Positions 19,884 to 28,117 of a stretch of 64,000 nt of DNA are shown in pieces. Source of the stretch: Xanthomonas sp. AM6 (lineage in GTDB: Bacteria > Pseudomonadota > Gammaproteobacteria > Xanthomonadales > Xanthomonadaceae). Location of the stretch: NCBI RefSeq assembly GCF_025665335.1, contig NZ_CP106869.1, positions 2,940,501-3,004,500 of the forward strand, written 5' to 3'. Under the pieces are notes generated by a model, which had not been told where the DNA came from, searched no databases, and was given only the letters and a program-made list of their open reading frames with translations. The position numbers were made by a program, and so were the translations under genes. Position 1 is the first letter of the stretch, and the number at the start of each line of letters is the position of its first letter.

Positions 19884-20324
19884 ATGACCGATACCGATTT
19901 CCCGCTCGAACCCACGCCCGCCGACGCACAGGCCGCCATCGCCGAGGAATTCGGCTTCTTCGGCGACTGGTCCGAGCGCTACCAGTACCTGATCGACCTG
20001 GGCCGCAAGCTGCCCGCGTTCCCCGAAGCATGGAAGACCGAAGAACACCGCCTGCACGGCTGCCAGTCGATGGTCTGGATCGTGCCCGAGGGCAATGCGC
20101 AGCGCCTGGTGTTCCATGCGATCAGCGATTCGGCGATCGTCTCCGGGCTGATCTACCTGGCGCTGCGGGTCTATTCCGGGCGCAGCGCCGAGCAGATCCT
20201 GGCCACCGCGCCGGACTTCGTCGCCGCGATCGGCCTGGGCAAGCACCTGTCGCCGACCCGCAGCAACGGCCTGGCCGCGATCCTGGCGTTCATCCAGGAC
20301 ACCGCACGCGCGCAACAGGCATGA
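19884..20324 (+). CDS. sufE: SufE family sulfur acceptor
   Basis: 146 residues. SufE accepts persulfide sulfur from a cysteine desulfurase and stimulates Fe-S cluster assembly. The acceptor cysteine is Cys60 in HRLHGCQSMVW. The domain covers residues about 15-140. There is no desulfurase nearby. Its stop overlaps the following MFS start (ATGA at 20321-20324), so the two are co-translated although functionally unlike. Confidence 0.93.
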   Translation: MTDTDFPLEPTPADAQAAIAEEFGFFGDWSERYQYLIDLGRKLPAFPEAWKTEEHRLHGCQSMVWIVPEGNAQRLVFHAISDSAIVSGLIYLALRVYSGRSAEQILATAPDFVAAIGLGKHLSPTRSNGLAAILAFIQDTARAQQA

Positions 20325-21568
20325 GCGCCCCGCTCCCGCCTGCACAGAGCCTGCGCACGCTGCTGGCGCATCCCGGCTTCGCGCTGGTGCTGGGCTACCG
20401 CATCTGCGCGATGCTGTCCTACCAGATCGTCGCGGTCACGGTCGGCTGGCACATCTACGAGATCACCCGCAATCCGTTCTCGCTGGGCTTGATCGGGCTG
20501 GCCGAGATCCTGCCGTTCTTCTGCATCGCGCCGTTCGCCGGCTACCTGGTCGACCACCTGCCGCGGCGGCGGCTGGGCATGCTCGCCAGCCTGGGCCTGG
20601 TCGCGACCGCTGGCGTGCTGACGGCCCTGACCCGCGGCTGGCTGCCGGTGCACGGGGTGTGGCCGATCTACGCGGCGATCGCGCTGACCGGCGCGGCGCG
20701 CGCGTTCCTGTCGCCGGTGTACAACGCGCTGTTCGCGCGCGCGCTGCCGCGCGAGGCCTATGCGCGCGGCGCCAGCATCGGCAGCGTGGTGTTCCAGACC
20801 GGCATGGTGATCGGCCCGGCGCTGGGCGGGGTGCTGGTCGGCTGGGGCGGCAAGAGCCTGTCCTACGGCGTGGCGATGGCGGTGGCCGGCGTGGCGATGC
20901 TGTCGCTGTTGCTGCTGCGCGTCGCCGAGCCGGTCAACGACGGCCCGCGCGCGCCGATCTTCCGCAGCATCGCCGAGGGCGCGCAGTTCGTGTTCTCCAA
21001 CCAGATCATGCTCGGCGCGATGGCGCTGGACATGTTCTCGGTGCTGCTCGGCGGCGCGGTGTCGATGCTGCCGGCCTTCATCCACGACATCCTGCACTAC
21101 GGCCCGGAAGGCCTGGGCATCCTGCGCGGCGCGCCGGCGCTGGGCTCGGTGCTGGTCGGGCTGTGGCTGGCGCGGCGCCCGCTGCAGCGCAACGCCGGGC
21201 GGGCGCTGCTGCTGGCGGTGACCGGCTTCGGCCTGTGCACGATCGCCTTCGGCCTGTCGCGGCATTTCTGGCTGTCGGCGGCGATCCTGCTGGCCTACGG
21301 CATGTGCGACGGCGTCTCGGTGATCGTGCGCTCGACCATCCTGCAGCTGGCCACGCCGGACGCGATGCGCGGCCGCGTGTCCTCGATCAGCGGCATCTTC
21401 ATCGGCTCGTCGAACGAGCTGGGCGCGTTCTACGACGGGGTCATGGCGCGATGGGTCGGCCTGGTGCCGGCGGTGGTGATCGGCGGCTGCGTGACCCTGG
21501 GCGTGGTCGCCACCACCGCCTGGAAGGCGCCGAAGCTGCGCAAGCTGGACCTGCGCGAGCTGCAGTGA
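20321..21568 (+). CDS. MFS transporter (EntS-like)
   Basis: 415 residues with about 12 hydrophobic helices and the MFS loop motif between helices 2 and 3 (GYLVDHLPRRRLGML). The MFS_3/EntS-type signature is suggested by the N-terminal LVLGYRICAMLSYQIVAVTV and the IYEITRNPFSLGLIGLAEI stretch. EntS-type proteins export siderophores or drugs; the substrate here cannot be told. The start overlaps the sufE stop by 4 bp. Confidence 0.88.
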   Translation: MSAPLPPAQSLRTLLAHPGFALVLGYRICAMLSYQIVAVTVGWHIYEITRNPFSLGLIGLAEILPFFCIAPFAGYLVDHLPRRRLGMLASLGLVATAGVLTALTRGWLPVHGVWPIYAAIALTGAARAFLSPVYNALFARALPREAYARGASIGSVVFQTGMVIGPALGGVLVGWGGKSLSYGVAMAVAGVAMLSLLLLRVAEPVNDGPRAPIFRSIAEGAQFVFSNQIMLGAMALDMFSVLLGGAVSMLPAFIHDILHYGPEGLGILRGAPALGSVLVGLWLARRPLQRNAGRALLLAVTGFGLCTIAFGLSRHFWLSAAILLAYGMCDGVSVIVRSTILQLATPDAMRGRVSSISGIFIGSSNELGAFYDGVMARWVGLVPAVVIGGCVTLGVVATTAWKAPKLRKLDLRELQ

Positions 21569-21590
21569 GGGGTCGCTGGCGGCGCGCCGC

Positions 21591-22712
21591 TCAGCGTGCC
21601 GCCGCAGCGTCCAGGCGCTCGTCGGCATCCCACGCCGCAGCGCAGCCGGGCGCGTTCGCCGGCTGCGTCAGCCCGCCCTGCCCGGCCAGGAACCGGCAGG
21701 TCGCCGCGAACACCGCCGGCACCGCCCTGGAGCGGATCGGCGAAGCCAGCACGTGGTTGCCCGCATCCGGGAAATCCACCGCCTGGCGCGGCGCCGGCGG
21801 CGTGCCCAACTGCGCGAACATCGCCTGCATGGCTGCCACCGACACCGTCGCGTCCTGGCGCTGCGCGTCGCGATAGTAGTAGCCGAGGAACACCGGCACG
21901 CGGATCCGCGCATAGGTCGCCGGCAGCATGCCGCCGCGGGTCAGCGCGGCCAGCGCGCGGTAGCCGTCCACGTGCGCGGCGTCGGCCCAGTAGCCGCTCT
22001 CGACCGGGTAGCGCATCACCGGGTCGCCACCGTTGCGCAGCCACTGCAGCAGCTGCAGGCCCCATGGCCACAGCAGCGGCTGCAGCTGCTCGTCGCGCTC
22101 GCGCACCAGCGGCGACCACAGCACCAGCGCCTGCACCTGCTGCGGATGCGTGGCCACGGTCTGCACTGCCAGCGCGCCGCCCATCGAATTGCCGATCACC
22201 ACCACCCGCCGGCCCAGCACCCGCGCCACCGCCAGCGCCTCGGCCGCGCCGCCGAGCAGGCGCGGCGCGTCGACGCCGCGCAGGGCGTCGGCGGCGACCA
22301 GGCCATGCCCCGGCAAGCGCGGCAAATACAGGTTGCAGCCGAAGCTGCGCGCCAGGCGCGCATGCGTGGGCGCGCCCTCGCCCTGGCTGGCGGTGAAGCC
22401 GTGCAGGTAGACCATGGCGCAATCGCGTTGCCCCGGATGCGCCGGGTCGGCCCAGACGATGCGCGCCTGGTTGTCCTTGCGCAGGCCCGGGGTGGCCCGC
22501 TCGCGGGCGTCCAGCCAGGCCTGCAGCGCAACAGGATCCTGCGGCACGGCCGGCAGCGCGATCTGCGGCAGCGCCGGGCTGACCCGCGGGCCGAGCGCTG
22601 CCACCGCCAGCAACACCAGCACGATCGGCAGCGCCCAGCGCAAGCGACGCCATGCGCCGGTGCGGCGTGCGCGGGACCGCGCCAGGCCGGGCGTGGAGGA
22701 CATCGCCGTCAT
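21591..22712 (-). CDS. membrane-anchored alpha/beta hydrolase
   Basis: 373 residues. An N-terminal basic stretch and one hydrophobic helix (about 27-45, LRWALPIVLVLLAVAALGP) anchor the protein; the hydrolase domain follows. Oxyanion region VYLHGFTASQGE, nucleophile elbow GNSMGG, and a C-terminal His in DAGNHVLASP complete a serine-hydrolase triad. Related to carboxylesterase/lysophospholipase-like proteins of Xanthomonas. Convergent with the MFS gene, 22 bp apart. Substrate unknown. Confidence 0.88.
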   Translation of the reverse strand: MTAMSSTPGLARSRARRTGAWRRLRWALPIVLVLLAVAALGPRVSPALPQIALPAVPQDPVALQAWLDARERATPGLRKDNQARIVWADPAHPGQRDCAMVYLHGFTASQGEGAPTHARLARSFGCNLYLPRLPGHGLVAADALRGVDAPRLLGGAAEALAVARVLGRRVVVIGNSMGGALAVQTVATHPQQVQALVLWSPLVRERDEQLQPLLWPWGLQLLQWLRNGGDPVMRYPVESGYWADAAHVDGYRALAALTRGGMLPATYARIRVPVFLGYYYRDAQRQDATVSVAAMQAMFAQLGTPPAPRQAVDFPDAGNHVLASPIRSRAVPAVFAATCRFLAGQGGLTQPANAPGCAAAWDADERLDAAAAR

Positions 22713-23340
22713 GCGCGGGCCTGCGCCACACGCGGCGCCGGTACGGCCGGCGCGGCGCCATTCCCGCTACCGACACCGCCCGCGCCACGGTACGGCGATG
22801 CGACGCCAGACCGGGACGTGGACGCCGGCGCGCGCGGCAGGCAGGAAAGGCGGTACGGAAGCATCCGGAAGCGGCAGTCGCGTGGCCGACCGCCACGCGC
22901 CCCAGTCTGCGGCGGCGCCATGACAGGTGCATTTAAGGCGCAACCGCTCTCAAACGCGCCGCGCCATGCCAGTCCTCGATCCCGCACGTAGCGGAACGAC
23001 AGCCGCGACTACGCCCCGGTTCGCCTCTGCCCGATCGGACCTGAAACCTTGGTCCTGGCGCCGGCCGGCATCATCGAGCCCGACATCGCCGACAGCAAAC
23101 AGGCCTGGGCACGTTCGCCTTGCCGGTGCCGCCTGGGCAAGGGCGCCGGCACCAGCCTGGTCGGCGGCGTGCGTCGAACGCCCGTGCGCTGCGCATGCCA
23201 GCGCCGAAACGCACCCTCGGCCCAGCCGGGTCCGCACCTTTCGGCGAAATCGCGGCAGCGACGCCATCGCCGCATAGAACGAAAAAGCCCCGCACGTGGC
23301 GGGGCTCTTCGTCCGGGCGGCGACGGCCGCGCGCGGCGGA
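22713..23340. other. 628 bp without a recognisable gene
   Basis: Between the alpha/beta hydrolase (start at 22712, minus) and dksA (stop at 23341, minus). Open frames here have poor composition and no family resemblance on either strand. The only structure I can support is the dksA terminator at 23282-23306. Confidence 0.6.
23282..23306 (-). terminator. intrinsic terminator of dksA
   Basis: AGCCCCGC (23286-23293), loop of five bases, GCGGGGCT (23299-23306), then on the minus strand a run of five T. It lies about 35 bp past the dksA stop. Confidence 0.9.
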
Positions 23341-24444
23341 TCAGTCGCCCTGCTGCTTCTGCAGGTGTTCCCAGCGCTCCTGCGCATCGATGGTGCGCTC
23401 GGCGGTCAGGCGCGCTTCCAGGCGCTCCAGGCCGATTTCTTCGCCGGTATCCACGCAGTAGCCGTAGTCGCCGGCATCCAGGCGCTTGAGCGTGCTGTCG
23501 ATCTTGCCGATCAGCTTGCGGTAGCGGTCGCGGGTGCGCAGTTCCAGCGAGTTCTCGGTCTCGCGGGTGGCGCGCTCGGCCTCGTCGCCGATGTCGCGGA
23601 CCTCGTCGCGCAGGTTCTCGATGGTCTGCTTGGACTCCTCGACCAGGTCGGCGCGCCAGTTGAGCAGGCGCTGGCGGAAGTACTCCTGCTGCAGCGTGCT
23701 CATGTACTCCTCGTCGCTGGCCGGCTTGTAGCCCTTGGGCAGGATCGGGCGGCCGGTCGCTTCGTCGGTCTTGTACTCGACCACACGGTACTTGGCCGGC
23801 TTGGCGGGCGTGTTGGACTTGGCGGTCACGGCGACGGCGACCTTGCCGGTCGGCTTGGCGATCGGCGCCTTGGGGGTGGATTCGGATTTGGTGGGGGTTT
23901 TCGCGGAGGATTTCGAAACGGACACGGGATTCTTATGTGGCGGGGCCGAGGGCGCGGCAGGCTTGGCGGCGACCGGCTTGGAAACCGGGGCTGCGGCGGG
24001 CGTGACGGCCTTGGCCGGGACAGACTTGGCCGGCGCCGGCTTGGCAGCCGGCTTCGGTACGGGTTTGGGCACCGCCGGGGCGACCGGGGCGGTGGCCGAC
24101 TTCGGCTTTGCGGCGGGCGTGGCCTGCTTCGCCGCCGACGGAGCCGACTTTGCTGCGGGCGCGGCCTGCTTCGGCGCGGCGCCGGGTTTGGCCGCGCTCT
24201 TGGCTGGCTTGGCGGCCGGCTTGGCCTGGGCCTTCTTGGCGGGCGCGGCGGCCGGCTTGGGCGCCGGCTTCTTCGCTACCGCCTTGGCCGGTGCCTTCTT
24301 CGCCGGCGCAGGCTTGGCTGCCGGCTTGGCCACCGGTTTCTTCAGCGGCTTGGCAGCAGCGGACGCCGTCGCCTTCTTGGCAACGGGAGGGACGGGCTTC
24401 TTGGCGGCCTTGACGGCCTTCTTTGCAGGTTTTTTAGCAGCCAC
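23341..24444 (-). CDS. dksA: DksA/TraR RNA polymerase-binding protein with long Lys/Ala/Pro N-terminus
   Basis: 367 residues; the DksA domain is only the last 140. Residues 1-about 225 are a Lys-Ala-Pro repeat like histone H1 or AlgP tails ([19 protein letters not shown] onward). The coiled-coil arms follow from about 245 ([20 protein letters not shown]). The zinc finger is degenerate: only Cys330 remains of the usual CxxC/CxxC set, with Thr333, Thr351 and Ala354 in the other positions ([16 protein letters not shown]), so zinc is probably not bound. The tip region shows [17 protein letters not shown] with acidic residues. It should modulate transcription initiation with ppGpp. Convergent spacing and a clear terminator follow. 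Confidence 0.9.
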   Translation of the reverse strand: MAAKKPAKKAVKAAKKPVPPVAKKATASAAAKPLKKPVAKPAAKPAPAKKAPAKAVAKKPAPKPAAAPAKKAQAKPAAKPAKSAAKPGAAPKQAAPAAKSAPSAAKQATPAAKPKSATAPVAPAVPKPVPKPAAKPAPAKSVPAKAVTPAAAPVSKPVAAKPAAPSAPPHKNPVSVSKSSAKTPTKSESTPKAPIAKPTGKVAVAVTAKSNTPAKPAKYRVVEYKTDEATGRPILPKGYKPASDEEYMSTLQQEYFRQRLLNWRADLVEESKQTIENLRDEVRDIGDEAERATRETENSLELRTRDRYRKLIGKIDSTLKRLDAGDYGYCVDTGEEIGLERLEARLTAERTIDAQERWEHLQKQQGD

Positions 24445-24488
24445 GAATCGCTCTTCCTTGGTTTCCCCGGGGCCCGGGAAAGCGGGCC

Positions 24489-24494
24489 TTTATA
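24489..24494 (-). promoter_or_regulatory. possible -10 element of dksA
   Basis: TATAAA on the minus strand, 45 bp upstream of the dksA start, in an otherwise very GC-rich gap shared with yidD. No clear -35 was found. Confidence 0.3.
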
Positions 24495-24577
24495 GCCTAC
24501 CCGCCCCCCAGCGGCAACCACGCGGCGTACACGCCGGTGAACGGCGGCGCGTCGCCCAACTGGCATATCATGGCCGG

Positions 24578-24832
24578 GTGATCGCCCGCGCTCTCATCGC
24601 CTTGCTGCGCCTGTACCAGCGCTTCATCAGCCCCCTGCTGGGTCCGCGCTGCCGTTTCGTGCCCAGTTGCTCGGCCTACGCGGTCACCGCCCTCGCCCGC
24701 TACGGCGCGCTGCGCGGGGGCTGGATGGCCGCCCGCCGCGTCGGCCGCTGCCACCCCTTCCATCCCGGCGGGTTCGACCCGGTGCCCGATCCCGCGGCGC
24801 CGCCGGCCTGCCGCTGCCCAGGAAAACACTGA
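24578..24832 (+). CDS. yidD: membrane protein insertion efficiency factor YidD
   Basis: 84 residues from a GTG start at 24578 ([20 protein letters not shown]). The family core is complete: [28 protein letters not shown] and [15 protein letters not shown]. YidD is a small inner-membrane-associated protein that helps YidC-dependent insertion. It usually sits with rnpA/yidC; here it is directly upstream of pyrC, its stop being adjacent to the pyrC ATG. The nearby ATG at 24570 is out of frame, so GTG is the start. Confidence 0.9.
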   Translation: MIARALIALLRLYQRFISPLLGPRCRFVPSCSAYAVTALARYGALRGGWMAARRVGRCHPFHPGGFDPVPDPAAPPACRCPGKH

Positions 24833-26167
24833 ATGTCCTCCTCCACGCTCATCGTCAACGCCCGCCTGGTCAACGAAGGCCGCGAAACCCAGGGCGACCT
24901 GCGCATCGCCGACGGCCGCATCGCCGCGATCGCCCCGCAACTGGCCGCCCGCGACGGCGAGACCGTGGTCGACGCCGCCGGGCGCTGGCTGCTGCCCGGC
25001 ATGATCGACGACCAGGTGCACTTCCGCGAACCCGGCCTGACCCACAAGGGCGACATCGCCAGCGAATCGGCGGCCGCGGTGGCCGGCGGCCTGACCAGCT
25101 TCATGGACATGCCCAACACCAATCCGCCGACGCTGGACGCGGCCGCGCTGCAGGCCAAGTACGACGCCGCCGGCGGCCGCGCCTGGGGCAACTACGGTTT
25201 CTACATGGGCGCCAGCAACGACAACCTGGCCGCGATCCAGACCCTGGACCCGAAGACCGCGCCCGGGATCAAGGTGTTCATGGGCGCCTCCACCGGCAAC
25301 ATGCTGGTCGACAACCCGCACACCCTGGATGCGATCTTCCGCGATGCGCCGACCCCGATCATCACCCACTGCGAAGACACCCCGACCATCGACGCCACGC
25401 TGGCCGCGTTCAAGGAAAAATACGGCGAGGCGCTGACGCCGGAGATGCACCCGGACATCCGTTCGCGCGAGGCCTGCCTGAAGTCGTCGCAGCTGGCGGT
25501 GTCGCTGGCGAAGAAGCACGGCACCCGCCTGCACGTGCTGCACATCTCCACCGCCGACGAACTGGCGCTGTTCGCGCCCGGCCCGATCCAGGGCAAGCGC
25601 ATCACCGCCGAGACCTGCATCCACTTCCTGCGCTTCGACCGCGCCGACTACGCCACGCTGGGCAACCTGATCAAGTGCAACCCGGCGATCAAGGACGCCA
25701 GCGACCGCGAGGCGCTGATCCGCGCGCTGGCCGAGGACGTGATCGACGTGCTCGCCACCGACCACGCGCCGCACACCTGGGAAGAGAAGAGCAAGCCGTA
25801 CGCGCAGGCGCCGTCGGGGCTGCCGCTGGTGCAGTACGCGCTGGTCGCGGCGCTGGAGCTGGTGCACGAGGGCCGGCTGAGCGTGGCCCAGGTGGTGCAC
25901 AAGTTCGCGCACGCGCCGGCGCTGCTGTTCGACGTGCACGAGCGCGGCTTCCTGCGCGAGGGCTACCACGCCGACCTGGTGCTGATCGACGACACCTCCT
26001 TCACCGTGCGCCGCGAGGACATCCTGTCCAAGTGCGGCTGGTCGCCGTTCGAGGGCCGCAGCTTCCGCTCGAAGATCGCCGCGACCTGGGTCAACGGCAC
26101 GCTGGCCTGGGACGGCACCCGCCTGGTCGGCAGTCCGAACGGGCAACGCCTGGCGTTCGACCGCTGA
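24833..26167 (+). CDS. pyrC: dihydroorotase
   Basis: 444 residues, amidohydrolase family. Forms dihydroorotate from carbamoyl aspartate in pyrimidine synthesis. Visible motifs: MIDDQVHFREPG at 57-68, MPNTNPP, a GIKVFMGASTGN lysine region, HCED, LHVLHIST and DVLATDHAPH with the catalytic Asp. The usual metal HxH is QxH here (Gln61, His63), as I recall from a DHOase subgroup with the same DDQVHFREPG word. Start is 1 bp after yidD; the stop overlaps the next ATG. I keep dihydroorotase rather than allantoinase or hydantoinase because of the RxPN and FREPG context. Confidence 0.88.
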   Translation: MSSSTLIVNARLVNEGRETQGDLRIADGRIAAIAPQLAARDGETVVDAAGRWLLPGMIDDQVHFREPGLTHKGDIASESAAAVAGGLTSFMDMPNTNPPTLDAAALQAKYDAAGGRAWGNYGFYMGASNDNLAAIQTLDPKTAPGIKVFMGASTGNMLVDNPHTLDAIFRDAPTPIITHCEDTPTIDATLAAFKEKYGEALTPEMHPDIRSREACLKSSQLAVSLAKKHGTRLHVLHISTADELALFAPGPIQGKRITAETCIHFLRFDRADYATLGNLIKCNPAIKDASDREALIRALAEDVIDVLATDHAPHTWEEKSKPYAQAPSGLPLVQYALVAALELVHEGRLSVAQVVHKFAHAPALLFDVHERGFLREGYHADLVLIDDTSFTVRREDILSKCGWSPFEGRSFRSKIAATWVNGTLAWDGTRLVGSPNGQRLAFDR

Positions 26168-27027
26168 TGCGGCGCGCATGGTTGCCGGGCGCCGCGCTGG
26201 CGCTCGGCCTGCTGGCGTCGGCCGTGGCGATGCCGCCGCTCCAGGCGCAGGCGGGACCCGCCGCCAGCGCCGACACGCGCAGCGTGTTCCCCGCCAGCGC
26301 CTCGCAGGGCGCGCTGGTGGTCGGCAAGGTGCCGCCCGGCAGCCGCGTGCAATACGCCGGGCGCACGCTGCGGGTCAGCGGCTACGGCAGCGTGGTGTTC
26401 GGCATCGGCCGCGACGAACGCGGTCCGCTGCGGATCCTGGTACAGCGCGCCGATGGCGGCAGCGAGAGCATCGACATCGCGGTGACCCCGCGCGACTGGC
26501 CGCTCGAACGCGTCAACGGCGTGCCGCCGAAGACGGTCAACCCGCCGCCGGCGATCGCCGAGCGGATCAAGCGCGAACAGGCCCAGGTCGTCGCCGCGCG
26601 CGACCGCGACGACGACCGCCCCGACTTCGCCGCGCCCTTCATCTGGCCGGTGCAGGGCCGCATCAGCGGCCGCTTCGGCAACGCCCGCGTCTACAACGGG
26701 CAGCCGGGCGCCGGCCACTCCGGCATGGACATCGCCGTGCCCACCGGCACCCCGGTCAAGGCGCCCGCGGCGGGCGTGGTCACCTTCGCCGCGCCGGACC
26801 TGTACCTGACCGGCGGCACCGTGCTGCTCGACCACGGCTACGGCGTCAGCTCCAACTTCCTGCACCTGTCGCGGATCGACGTGAAGGTCGGCGACCGCAT
26901 CGCCCAGGGCCAGGTGATCGGCGCGGTCGGCGCCACCGGCCGCGCGACCGGGCCACACCTGCACTGGGGGATGAACTGGTTCGACGTGCGCATCGACCCG
27001 CTGCTGATGCTGGAGCGCACGAAGTAA
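26167..27027 (+). CDS. M23 family metallopeptidase, secreted
   Basis: 286 residues. Signal peptide MRRAWLPGAALALGLLASAV with cleavage near AQA. Residues about 45-110 form a beta-rich domain; the LytM/M23 domain is about 165-275 with the zinc ligands in GHSGMDIAVP (His, Asp) and HLHWG (second His pair). All ligands are present, so it should cleave peptidoglycan cross-bridges rather than being a NlpD-like inactive activator. The ATG overlaps the pyrC stop (TGATG), implying cotranslation. Confidence 0.93.
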   Translation: MRRAWLPGAALALGLLASAVAMPPLQAQAGPAASADTRSVFPASASQGALVVGKVPPGSRVQYAGRTLRVSGYGSVVFGIGRDERGPLRILVQRADGGSESIDIAVTPRDWPLERVNGVPPKTVNPPPAIAERIKREQAQVVAARDRDDDRPDFAAPFIWPVQGRISGRFGNARVYNGQPGAGHSGMDIAVPTGTPVKAPAAGVVTFAAPDLYLTGGTVLLDHGYGVSSNFLHLSRIDVKVGDRIAQGQVIGAVGATGRATGPHLHWGMNWFDVRIDPLLMLERTK

Positions 27028-27041
27028 CTGGTTGTGCTTTT

Positions 27042-27109
27042 TGTGGGAGCGACTTCAGTCGCGACGGGCGTTACCGGGAGAGCCTGTCGCGACTGAAGTC
27101 GCTCCTGCA
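27042..27109. repeat. REP palindrome
   Basis: TGTGGGAGCGACTTCAGTCG...CGACTGAAGTCGCTCCTGCA: two inverted arms of about 24 bp with a short centre (CGTTACCGGGAGAGCC). Same family as the palindrome at 37844-37913 and as the array at 56139-56562. Confidence 0.9.
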
Positions 27110-27488
27110 TAAGGCGCTTTGGTCGCGGCTTCCGTCTGATCAAAAAGCCACAAGGCCAGGGCGCTCTCCACTGCAGCAATTGGCTCGATGCAATGTGCGC
27201 GGCGGTGACCGGATACAGCGGCGTACCCGTGCGGGTGGGGTGCGGCGACGGCATTGCGCTTGCGCAGGTGCCTGCACGCACGCGCCAGCGCCGCCGCATC
27301 CCAACACCGCTCAACGCCCGGGGCAGCGCACCGCAAGCACCCACAGCGTCGCCATCGCACTTGGCCCTTATGCACCGCGCGCGCCTGTAGCGCTGTCCGC
27401 GCGCCAGTGCGACTCAAGGCCACTGCGCCTCGTCGCCATCACGCAGCGAGCACCCGCCCGGACCTGGCGAACATCAGGCCGCGCGCAC

Positions 27489-27503
27489 TGCATGTATATT
27501 GCA
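27489..27503. promoter_or_regulatory. possible MarR operator and -10 region
   Basis: TGCA-TGTATAT-TGCA sits 26-40 bp upstream of the GTG start of marR and includes TATATT, a good -10 box. TGCA half-sites also form the palindromes upstream of the monooxygenase (29730-29742, 29859-29871), suggesting autoregulation. Confidence 0.4.
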
Positions 27504-27528
27504 CGCACTCCCGCACGAGACCTCGCCA

Positions 27529-28026
27529 GTGCCGAAGAAAGCCGCCACGTCGCCCACCGATCGCGAGATCCAGATGCTGCATGGCGCGCTGGTCGACCTG
27601 GTCGGCGTGATCAATCGGCCGCAAGGCGATGCGGCGATGGTCGAAGAAGCCGGCATTTCCCTGGACAGCGCGCTGTTCCCGCTGCTGGTGGGCATCGCCC
27701 GTTTCGGCCCGATCGGCGTGGTGGAGCTGGCCGAGCGTTTCGGACGCGACTACACCACTGTCAGCCGCCAGGTGGCGAAGCTGCAGAAGCTCAAGCTCAT
27801 CACCCGGCGCGCGGCACCGGCCGATGCGCGCGTCAACGAGGCGTCGGTCACCGACAAGGGCCGGACGATGGTCGATGCGATCGATGCGGCACGCAAGCGC
27901 ATCGTCACCGCGATGCTCGCCGACTGGAACGAACAGGACGTGCAGCGGCTGACGCTGCTGTTGCGGCGGCTGGCCGACAGCGCGTTGCTGTGGGAAGGGA
28001 CCCTCCCCCGCAGCCGCGCGGCGTAG
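27529..28026 (+). CDS. MarR family transcriptional regulator
   Basis: 165 residues from GTG at 27529 (VPKKAATSPTD). The winged helix spans about 50-125 (VVELAERFGRDYTTVSRQVAK recognition region, LITRRAAPADARVNEASVTDKG wing). The long form from TTG at 27499 would overlap the -10 box, so I prefer the GTG. The gene is convergent with the FAD monooxygenase (92 bp apart); MarR proteins often control oxidoreductases that handle aromatic compounds, and both genes carry TGCA palindromes in their upstream regions, so regulation of the monooxygenase is likely. Ligand unknown. Confidence 0.88.
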   Translation: MPKKAATSPTDREIQMLHGALVDLVGVINRPQGDAAMVEEAGISLDSALFPLLVGIARFGPIGVVELAERFGRDYTTVSRQVAKLQKLKLITRRAAPADARVNEASVTDKGRTMVDAIDAARKRIVTAMLADWNEQDVQRLTLLLRRLADSALLWEGTLPRSRAA

Positions 28027-28117
28027 ATCCAATGCTTGCCGCGTCCGCGCGCGCGGACGCTGGCGATGCGGTGATCGTCCGCGCATGACGCACCACCGGC
28101 GCGCAAGCGCCGCTCCA

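Larger units (their letters stand above)
27028..27528. other. 501-bp gap with one REP palindrome
   Basis: Between the M23 gene and the MarR gene. A REP element lies at 27042-27109 and a TGCA-N7-TGCA motif at 27489-27503; the remaining 380 bp show no gene, RNA or repeat I can support. Confidence 0.55.

Noticed and set aside
22927-23277. 116-residue plus-strand frame in the gap before dksA
   Set aside because: Composition and codon use resemble antisense or random high-GC sequence; no conserved motif.
23296-24495. 399-residue Gly/Arg-rich plus-strand frame
   Set aside because: It is the complement of the low-complexity Lys/Ala/Pro tail of DksA; repetitive codons create the open frame.
27499-27531. 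TTG start for the MarR gene
   Set aside because: It overlaps the TATATT -10 box and the palindromic site; the GTG at 27529 agrees better with promoter position and family length.
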